From assembly GCA_019456145.1 (NCBI GenBank), contig VRUL01000046.1:1-38868 (forward strand): a stretch of 38,868 bases of DNA, in the 5' to 3' direction. The position numbers and the translations under genes are program-made. The DNA comes from Planctomycetota bacterium (GTDB lineage: Bacteria > Planctomycetota > Phycisphaerae > Sedimentisphaerales > Anaerobacaceae). This document shows positions 26,447 to 33,371 of the stretch, in pieces; the stretch's first letter is position 1; each line of letters opens with the position of its first letter. Under the pieces are notes generated by a model. That model was given only the letters and a program-made list of their open reading frames with translations. It was not told where the DNA came from and did no database searches.

Positions 26447-27031
26447 ATGAAAGTTGCAATTCTTGCTGGTGGTGCCGGGACTCGGCTGGCGGAAGAAACG
26501 GAGACAAGACCCAAACCAATGGTCGAAATCGGTGGCAGGCCGATTCTATGGCACATTATGAAGCATTACTCACATTATGGTTATAACGAATTTGTCATAG
26601 CTCTTGGATATAAGGGAGAGTATATCAAGAAATATCTTATGGACTATTGCTCGCTTCATAGCAATCTGACGGTCAAAACCAAGAACGGGGACGTGTGGAT
26701 GCACGAAAATAACAACCATCCTGACTGGACGGTTCATCTGATTGATACAGGTTTGGAGACATTAACCGGAGGAAGAATTAAGCGGCTGGCTCCTCATCTT
26801 GGAAACCAGACGTTTATGTTGACCTGGGGGGATGGCCTATCGGATGTTAATCTGGATGAGCTGCTGGCCTTCCATTGATCTCATGGGAAATTGGCCACTC
26901 TTACAGCTGTTCGGCCAACTGCCCGTTATGGCCACCTGGAACTTAATGGTGATACTATAGATGTAGATGTATTTTCGGAAAAGCCACAGACTCGTAAAGG
27001 ATGGATAAATGGGGCTTTCTACCTGACGTAA
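26447..27031 (+). pseudogene. rfbF: Glucose-1-phosphate cytidylyltransferase, broken by an in-frame TGA and truncated
   Basis: The first 143 codons are a good RfbF/DdhA N-terminal part: LAGGAGTRLAEETETRPKPM (nucleotide loop), GGRPILWHIMKHY, FVIALGYKGEYIK, LTWGDGLSDVN. TGA at 26876 follows AFH, and the same frame then continues the family sequence without a shift: SHGKLATLTAVRPTARYGHL, FSEKPQTRKGWINGAFY, ending at TAA 27029-27031. Intact members usually have Arg at the TGA position (FHRSHGK), so this looks like CGA or AGA changed to TGA. The last ~80 residues of a normal ~255-residue protein are missing. The pathway would be CDP-glucose-derived deoxysugars; no ddhB/ddhC genes lie nearby, so it is a remnant. 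A 143-residue protein could be made but should be inactive. Confidence 0.85.
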
Positions 27032-27076
27032 TTCAACTGGACTACGAAATTAGACCTGACATAGTAGGCTAACATA

Positions 27077-29062
27077 ATGCCACATCGACAGTCTCTCAAA
27101 AGAGAAAAAATAAAAGCTATTTTACTCGCGGGAAGTCGTGATTTCGGGCGGTGTCTGGTAGCGTCATGCCGGCCTACAGCTTTATGGCCGATAGTGGGTA
27201 AGTCGGTGTTGGAAGAACTATTGCAGCATCTGTCGCGTCAGGGCGTAAAGCATACTGTGATTTGTTCCAACGGTGATGGTTCATTGATGGAAGAATCGAT
27301 TCACACTAATAATCATTTGGAGTTGAAATTCTTAGACGAACTGTTGCCATCAGGTACTGCAGGATGCATTCGTGATGCTGCCGGTAGCGAAACGGACGAA
27401 TTACTCTTAGTATTCCCTGCAAGTATAACATCTCCCCCGAAAATCGATGTACTTATACAAGCTCATAAAAAGGGGCAGTCTGATTTGACTGTGATGTTTA
27501 ATCCGGCCTTTGGAAACGGAAAGCTTTTGGGTGAATCAGCAGGCATATACATTTGCCAAACCAGCGTCCTGGAACATATCCCAAAGGAAGGCTACTTTGA
27601 TATCAAGGAGGGATTAATTCCTGAACTGCTCCGTGCAGGGAAAACTGTTCATACTGCGGTATTGCCAAGTCCTGCCGGAAATTTTCGAGATCGGCAGGAA
27701 TACCTCTGTGCAATTTCCAATTGTCTTGAAAATACGACAAAACTAAGCGCGGATTTAAAACACTGCAGGCGGAGAGGTTCGCAAGTCGTCTGGATAGCAT
27801 CCGATGCCACTGTTGATCCAAGCGCGAGAATTTACGGGCCCGTGGTAATTATGGATGGCGCTCGAATTTCAGAGGACGTCGTTATTTTGGGGCCAACCGT
27901 AATCGGACGTGATGTTAGCATCGGTAAGGACAGTGTTGTCGTAAATAGCGTGCTTTGGGATGGTGCACAGGTAGTCCCGAATTGTGAAATTCAACGATGC
28001 ATAATTGATTACAACGCAACCGTTCGAAGTAATACTGTTGCGAAAGAGAGGGCTATCCCCTTAAGACCAGAGGGAACCTTAGTAAGTTTAGCCAATAGTG
28101 CATTAGAGATTGCGAAAAATCAAACGTGCGGACTTCAGCAAATATTTGAATCACGTCTTTATAATCTTATACAAAAATACGTACAATCGCACAGGCCAAA
28201 AATCGTTCCGTGGTTTGTGGGCAGCCTTGTTCTGATTGTCTTTCTATGGTCCTACTGGCCCGGTCTTATAGACCTTTGGAATATATGGCAGAGAAGCGAT
28301 GAATATTCCAGCGGTCTTTTAGTTCCTTTTCTAGCTGTCTATATCTTGTGGTCGAGACGCCATGATATTGCTCAGTGCCCTATAAATCCTTCTGTTTGGG
28401 GTTTGGTGGCCTTCGTGGCTCTACAGGGCGTCAGACTCTTTGGGCTGTTCTTTTTGTATGGCTCAGCTGAAAACTTGTCCATTACTCTAAGTATTGCCGC
28501 GTTGGTGCTGATGCTCTTTGGATGGCAGCTTTTCAGAAAAGTATCTATGGTATTGTTGTTCCTGTGCTTAATGCTGCCCTGGCCTAATCGGGTCCAGGCC
28601 GCTGCCACATTGCCTTTGCAACACTGGGCCACTTCATCAGCCGTATTCTGCCTGGAGGTGATGGGCTATGAGGTCATGCAGGAAGGTAATATTATACATA
28701 TAGGCCAGGCAACCGTCGCAGTCGCTGAGGCGTGCAACGGATTGAGAATGATCACCGCATTTTTCGTGATTAGCGGCTTAGTTGTCCTGCTGGTTAAGCG
28801 AGAATGGTGGGAAAAGCTTATCGTCCTGGCATCAAGCCTTCCTATTGCTCTACTTTGTAACACAGGGCGGTTAACAATCACGGCACTGGCTTTTACAGTG
28901 CTCAGCGGCGAGCATTGGGAGAAAATATTCCACGATTATGGCGGCTATGCAATGATGCCATTGGCTGTTGCAGCGATAGTCGCTGAGATTTGGCTTTTAG
29001 CAAAGCTTACTATGCTTCCTTTGAAAGAAGAAGCAATAATAATCGCACGTCAAAAACTGTAA
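27077..29062 (+). CDS. Exosortase fused to an N-terminal degenerate nucleotidyltransferase and left-handed beta-helix module
   Basis: 661 residues. About 10-230 follow the fold of GMP-mannose pyrophosphorylase-type enzymes (RPTALWPIVGKSVLEELLQHL), but the GGxGTRL loop reads LAGSRDFGRCL and the metal Asp of the usual NGD is replaced (LLVFPASITS), so catalysis is doubtful. About 240-330 are hexapeptide repeats (VVILGPTVIGRDVSIGKDSVVV). From about 378 an eight-helix EpsH/exosortase domain follows with all three catalytic residues: Cys553 in AEACNGLRM, Arg598 in LCNTGRLT and His619 in KIFHDYGGYAMMP. The exosortase should cut and re-anchor PEP-CTERM proteins at the outer face of the inner membrane. 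The frame is continuous, with no sign of a missed boundary. Ordinary exosortases are about 280-300 residues. Confidence 0.88.
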   Translation: MPHRQSLKREKIKAILLAGSRDFGRCLVASCRPTALWPIVGKSVLEELLQHLSRQGVKHTVICSNGDGSLMEESIHTNNHLELKFLDELLPSGTAGCIRDAAGSETDELLLVFPASITSPPKIDVLIQAHKKGQSDLTVMFNPAFGNGKLLGESAGIYICQTSVLEHIPKEGYFDIKEGLIPELLRAGKTVHTAVLPSPAGNFRDRQEYLCAISNCLENTTKLSADLKHCRRRGSQVVWIASDATVDPSARIYGPVVIMDGARISEDVVILGPTVIGRDVSIGKDSVVVNSVLWDGAQVVPNCEIQRCIIDYNATVRSNTVAKERAIPLRPEGTLVSLANSALEIAKNQTCGLQQIFESRLYNLIQKYVQSHRPKIVPWFVGSLVLIVFLWSYWPGLIDLWNIWQRSDEYSSGLLVPFLAVYILWSRRHDIAQCPINPSVWGLVAFVALQGVRLFGLFFLYGSAENLSITLSIAALVLMLFGWQLFRKVSMVLLFLCLMLPWPNRVQAAATLPLQHWATSSAVFCLEVMGYEVMQEGNIIHIGQATVAVAEACNGLRMITAFFVISGLVVLLVKREWWEKLIVLASSLPIALLCNTGRLTITALAFTVLSGEHWEKIFHDYGGYAMMPLAVAAIVAEIWLLAKLTMLPLKEEAIIIARQKL

Positions 29063-29099
29063 AAGAACTCTAAATGCAACAAATGCTTTTGGCAGCGTT

Positions 29100-29132
29100 C
29101 CCATTTTGCGAAAGATTACAAAATGGGGCCCC
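29100..29132. repeat. Hairpin plus GGGGCCCC, left member of an inverted pair
   Basis: CCCATTTTG (29100-29108) pairs with CAAAATGGG (29119-29127); the right arm runs into GGGGCCCC (29125-29132). Its reverse complement closely matches 33319-33349 (GGGGCCCCATTTTG...GCAAAATG). It sits between the exosortase and Wzz/kinase genes, with no T-run. Confidence 0.7.
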
Positions 29133-29176
29133 ATAGCTTAATGAATATTACAAATCGAATCATAGGAGAATCAAAA

Positions 29177-31546
29177 ATGAGTGATTTAGAAAAATATCAA
29201 AGTCCTGTCATTGAACAAAGGCTTGCTAACTTCGAAACACCGCCCGAAGCTGACAGCCATTCCACGTCCAATTTGATTAAGGGCGTACTTCGCCGGTGGT
29301 ATATTATATTGCTGATATTCTTTATAATGTGCGCAGTTGGAATCCCTGCAATATGGCTTTTGATTGAGCCTTTATATAGTGTAACAGGCGCAATAAGAGT
29401 TGCTCCTATTTTATCAAGCATCCTGACGGGAGAAGCAGACAGGGGAGAAATATCAAGTTATGAGAACTTTATGAATACTCAGGCAGAAATGATTATCAGT
29501 AGCCGAGTAGTGCAAAGAGTAGCGGATGATTTAGCAGGCAAAAACCTGAACTTTTTTGAAAATGAGCCCACAGGGCTTGTCACAAAACTAAAACAGACAC
29601 TGAAGAACACCGAAGCAAGGCCTGAGCCAGCAAGCATATTGAAACAGGCGATATACAATGGCATCATTAGCGCTGCTCCTGGTAGACGTACTGAGCTAAT
29701 AAAGGTAACTATGAAAAGCATGAACAAAGAAGACGCGGTGCAGATTGTAAATGCTTTTATTAATGTCTACAAGGATGTCGAAGGTGCCAGTTCCATCGAG
29801 GATGAGTGGCAAAAAATTAATCTTCTGGATGGCGAGGCAAAGGCTCTGGCCGGAGAATTGAAAATCCAGCGTGAAAACATTAATGTCAAAGCACAAGAGT
29901 ATGGGTCTAAATCGTCGACCACCCTGGACAAACGTCAAGAAATAAAGTTGACTCGTATGGGAATGCTTCTCACCAAAATAACCGAATGGGAGGCACGTAG
30001 AATCGACTTGGAAGCCCAGGTGGACGTACTCAAAGAGAGGTTGGAATTGCCTGATGCAAATACACAAGAGCAGGCCACTGAGCGGCAGAAACTGGCAACT
30101 GAAGTGGAACAGGCCGTAGATCCGAATGATCCGATGCGCCGTGAGTATATAAATGCCGACCCAATCCTCAATATGTTCATAACAAATCTCGCACGGTTAG
30201 AACAGGAACTTATTGTTGCTAAGCAGATATTACAGCCTGCAAATCAGGAACTTAAGAACAAAGCTGATGTGATAGAAGCAATGAAAGAGCGTATTGAGCA
30301 GCACAAGACGGAAGTGAGTAAAATGTATGATAGTTTCATAGCTAAGAAAGTTGCTGAGGCGGGAAAAGAAAAGCTGCTTAACGCAAAAAAGCAACTGGCT
30401 GATATACAGGATGAGTGGGAACTAGCAAGAGCCCTTGAAAAGCGGTTTAGGGATAAGTTCGATCAGGAGGATACAGAGACTATTGATGTGGGTCTTCGGC
30501 AAATGGATATAGAGGAATTGCAGTTTCAATTAGACTTAGACCAACAAATGTATGATACGATTCGCCGGCGCATACAAATACTGGAGATGAGACAAAAGCG
30601 TCCTGCAAGGATTTCCGTTGCATATCCTGCTGGCATTGCCTATATTCAAGATAAGCGCATCAAATACACAATGGCTTTTATGTTTGGCTCAATGGCTTGT
30701 GGGATGATGTTAGCTTTCCTCAGAGATAAGGCAGACCTTCGCTTGCGTACGCCTGACGATGTAGTGAAGCGCATCGGTATCCGAATAATCGGTACTACCA
30801 CCGGTTCAGACACTATCAAAAGGACTCTGTTCCCAAGACAGATAGCCGGTGACTACCAGACTATTCGTGCCAATTTACGCCTCCTTAATGGCGACAAAGA
30901 GCCCAAAATGCTGGTTATTACAAGCCCGGGGATGCAAGAAGGCAAAACTACTTTTGCAATTAATCTGGCAACAAGTATGTCCAAATCAGGGAAAAAGGTC
31001 CTGCTGATAGACGGCGACTTGAGAAAACCCGATATTGCGTACCTGTTGAATCTACCAAGAGGCTCAAGGGGCCTGCAGGATTTACTTTTCGGCAGAAAAA
31101 AATATAACCAGGTTGTTTGCTCTATACCTGCAACCGGCCTGGATGTGCTGGCTGCGAATTCTCGCAATAGAGACGATGCCTGCGAGCTGTTAGCTATGCC
31201 GGGGGCGAGAGAGCGCATAAAAACAATCAGCCAAGCGTACGACCACGTAATTATTGATACTCCTCCAGTGTTGGCTTTCCCTGATGCCTTGGTGTGGGCC
31301 AAAATGGCAGATGCGGTCATATTGACCAGCTTCGCCGGCCAAACTACCGCTCCGGACCTTAGAGAGGCAACTGAAAAACTTGCCCAAATAAATGCTAACG
31401 TACTTGGCACTGTTCTAAGTAACGTCAGGGCTCATCACAGTTACTACCGTTATGGTCATAATTATTACGCACAGAATGCCCGCTCGAGAAAAAATGCCAA
31501 ACAAGCCGCCGCAAAGTTGCTGCTGCTTGCAGAACCAAAAACATAA
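29177..31546 (+). CDS. Wzz chain-length determinant fused to a BY-type tyrosine kinase
   Basis: 789 residues from the ATG at 29177, chosen over 29123 because AGGAG lies 8 bases before it. A membrane segment near 43-62 (WYIILLIFFIMCAVGIPAIW), a long coiled-coil periplasmic part (about 200-480), a second membrane segment near 495-515, then a cytoplasmic kinase: Walker A ITSPGMQEGKTTFAINLA with Lys590, Walker A' VLLIDGDLRKPD near 612, Walker B VIIDTPPVLAFPDAL near 693, and a C-terminal tyrosine cluster SYYRYGHNYY near 755. This is the Wzc-like layout with both halves in one chain. The Walker A has PGMQEGKT where PGEGK is usual. It controls polymer length and export through cyclic tyrosine phosphorylation. 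No outer-membrane Wza gene lies in the window. Confidence 0.92.
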   Translation: MSDLEKYQSPVIEQRLANFETPPEADSHSTSNLIKGVLRRWYIILLIFFIMCAVGIPAIWLLIEPLYSVTGAIRVAPILSSILTGEADRGEISSYENFMNTQAEMIISSRVVQRVADDLAGKNLNFFENEPTGLVTKLKQTLKNTEARPEPASILKQAIYNGIISAAPGRRTELIKVTMKSMNKEDAVQIVNAFINVYKDVEGASSIEDEWQKINLLDGEAKALAGELKIQRENINVKAQEYGSKSSTTLDKRQEIKLTRMGMLLTKITEWEARRIDLEAQVDVLKERLELPDANTQEQATERQKLATEVEQAVDPNDPMRREYINADPILNMFITNLARLEQELIVAKQILQPANQELKNKADVIEAMKERIEQHKTEVSKMYDSFIAKKVAEAGKEKLLNAKKQLADIQDEWELARALEKRFRDKFDQEDTETIDVGLRQMDIEELQFQLDLDQQMYDTIRRRIQILEMRQKRPARISVAYPAGIAYIQDKRIKYTMAFMFGSMACGMMLAFLRDKADLRLRTPDDVVKRIGIRIIGTTTGSDTIKRTLFPRQIAGDYQTIRANLRLLNGDKEPKMLVITSPGMQEGKTTFAINLATSMSKSGKKVLLIDGDLRKPDIAYLLNLPRGSRGLQDLLFGRKKYNQVVCSIPATGLDVLAANSRNRDDACELLAMPGARERIKTISQAYDHVIIDTPPVLAFPDALVWAKMADAVILTSFAGQTTAPDLREATEKLAQINANVLGTVLSNVRAHHSYYRYGHNYYAQNARSRKNAKQAAAKLLLLAEPKT

Positions 31547-31640
31547 TTCCAGCGGTTTTCCAACTCCTAAAGCAAGTGAACTTGCCGAAGATTGTTAGTG
31601 AGACATCAGTCGTCTATCCATTTATGTTCTCAGGTTATCT

Positions 31641-33296
31641 ATGAATCTGATAATCATACATAAAAACGAGAATTCAGCAGGCAGTAATGGTAATGACCTG
31701 CTCCGCTTTGCTCTTTCCAGCGAACTTGTCGGCAATGTTTTTCTCAATGGATTGAACAAAAATTTATTCTTGAACGGCGATGCAGATGCTGTCGTCGCCG
31801 TCCCAAAGGGATGGAGAATTGAGAACCACACAGCGACACTGAAGATGATACCTTATACAGCAAAAGCTCCAATCCACTTTGAGCCCCTGCGAAAATCCAA
31901 ACGGAACTCATGGTTCGTTGTTTCCAACGGGCGATTCGCAACGCAGATTGATAGCGAGTTGCTCCATAAAACACTGGCTGCCATTCATGCAAATATAGTA
32001 GCGGTTAATGTCGAACCTGAATTGTTGGGTGGGCGAGAAAAAGTGCGATTAACAGCCCAAGGCAAGGTAGCAGGTTTCCAGCGGCTGTACTCTGATTTAG
32101 CTGAGCTTGCACCCCTTCCTACTGATTGGCCTCATCATATCTTTATTAAAACTGATGTTCTGGAACAGGTTACTCCTGACCGCACTTTGCCTCAATCTTT
32201 TTCCGCTCTTCTAAAAAGATGCCGATCAGATGTACTGAAGCTCTGTGCAATTAATATAGGCGGGATCGCACTGGATTTAGAAACCGAAGAGGGTCTGCTT
32301 GGTTTCTGCCAGGCAAAGATTCTAAATTCGAAATCAGAAAGTCCGAACTCGAACATGATGTCACCTGGTTCGAGACTGATCGGGAAAGTGATGTTAGGAA
32401 AAAATATTCACATCGGTCCGAAGGCCATTATAGTAGGCCCAAGCATTATTGGTAACAATGTTAAGATTGGCAACTCTGCCGTAATAAATTCATCAATCAT
32501 TGGCCCGGGAGTTTCCGTACCCCAGGACCAGCTTGTTCAGAATCGTGTTGTAAAAGGACCACAATACAACTGGAAAAACTTAAACCGAGTTGCAAGCAAT
32601 AATTCAAAGCAAATTTGCTGCCCGCAGCTCGATTTAAACAACCAACAACGTGCTAACGAAACTTTTCGCGATTGGCCGAGGTTTTCCTATGACAGATGCT
32701 TTAAGAGAATTGCTGATATTGTTGCAGCTATAACCGTGTTGATTCTTTTTGCACCTGTTCTTCCAATAGTTGCTTTGATTATAAAATTAACCTCTCGTGG
32801 GCCGGTATTCTTCAAAGATAAACGACAGGGACTGCACGGCAAAGAATTCAACTGTCTGAAGTTCAGATCTATGATTTTAGGTGCTGACGAGATACAAGAT
32901 AAACTAAGGAGGCTGAATGAGGTTGATGGCGACCATTACAAGATGGAGGACGACCCGCGAGTGAATGCCGTTGGCAGATTTTTTCGAGACACACATATCG
33001 ACGAAATACCTCAATTCTTTAATGTGTTGCTCGGCCAGATGAGTGTTGTTGGTCCAAGGCCGTCTCCCGAGTTGGAGAATACACAGTGTCCGTCTTGGCG
33101 CGATGCTCGGCTCTCAGTTCGCCCGGGAATCACGGGACTTTGGCAGGTTTGTAGAATCCGTGAGCCGATGAAAGATTTCCAGGAATGGATATATTACGAC
33201 ACCAAATATGTCAGGGACCTGTCATTAAAGATGGACTTATGGATATGTTGGCAAACAATCAAAAAATTGGTCGGGAATTTCGTCAAGCAGTTCTAA
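31641..33296 (+). CDS. Priming sugar-phosphate transferase with N-terminal degenerate nucleotidyltransferase/beta-helix module
   Basis: 551 residues. About 352-545 form the polyprenyl-phosphate hexose-1-phosphate transferase domain: a membrane segment near 356-383, RGPVFFKDKRQGLHGKEF, LKFRSM, the catalytic Asp-Glu pair in THIDEIPQFFNVL (454-455), VVGPRP and RPGITGLWQV. It would start the repeat unit on the lipid carrier at the inner membrane. The first ~230 residues resemble a nucleotidyltransferase lacking the glycine loop (FVVSNGRFATQIDSELLHKTLAAIH aligns in style with the exosortase fusion), and 244-305 are hexapeptide repeats (IIVGPSIIGNNVKIGNSAVI). Typical small-type enzymes are ~200 residues and WbaP-type ~470 with membrane helices, so this N-terminus is unusual. 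Confidence 0.88.
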   Translation: MNLIIIHKNENSAGSNGNDLLRFALSSELVGNVFLNGLNKNLFLNGDADAVVAVPKGWRIENHTATLKMIPYTAKAPIHFEPLRKSKRNSWFVVSNGRFATQIDSELLHKTLAAIHANIVAVNVEPELLGGREKVRLTAQGKVAGFQRLYSDLAELAPLPTDWPHHIFIKTDVLEQVTPDRTLPQSFSALLKRCRSDVLKLCAINIGGIALDLETEEGLLGFCQAKILNSKSESPNSNMMSPGSRLIGKVMLGKNIHIGPKAIIVGPSIIGNNVKIGNSAVINSSIIGPGVSVPQDQLVQNRVVKGPQYNWKNLNRVASNNSKQICCPQLDLNNQQRANETFRDWPRFSYDRCFKRIADIVAAITVLILFAPVLPIVALIIKLTSRGPVFFKDKRQGLHGKEFNCLKFRSMILGADEIQDKLRRLNEVDGDHYKMEDDPRVNAVGRFFRDTHIDEIPQFFNVLLGQMSVVGPRPSPELENTQCPSWRDARLSVRPGITGLWQVCRIREPMKDFQEWIYYDTKYVRDLSLKMDLWICWQTIKKLVGNFVKQF

Positions 33297-33318
33297 AAAT
33301 AATACTATATGGATGAGA

Positions 33319-33349
33319 GGGGCCCCATTTTGCAATTTGCTGCAAAATG
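33319..33349. repeat. GGGGCCCC plus hairpin, right member of an inverted pair
   Basis: GGGGCCCC (33319-33326) followed by CATTTTGCA (33326-33334) pairing with TGCAAAATG (33341-33349), loop of 6. Inverted relative to 29100-29132; together they bracket the Wzz/kinase and sugar-transferase genes. It lies between the sugar transferase stop and the TPR gene. Confidence 0.7.
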
Positions 33350-33371
33350 AGAAGCTATAAAGGGTAAGTAA

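Noticed and set aside
29100..29132. Hairpin after the exosortase gene as an intrinsic terminator
   Set aside because: Followed by GGGGCCCC, not by a T-run; better explained as a repeat element.
30853..31410. 185-codon minus-strand frame
   Set aside because: Lies wholly opposite the kinase domain, whose motifs are intact on the plus strand; it is a shadow frame.
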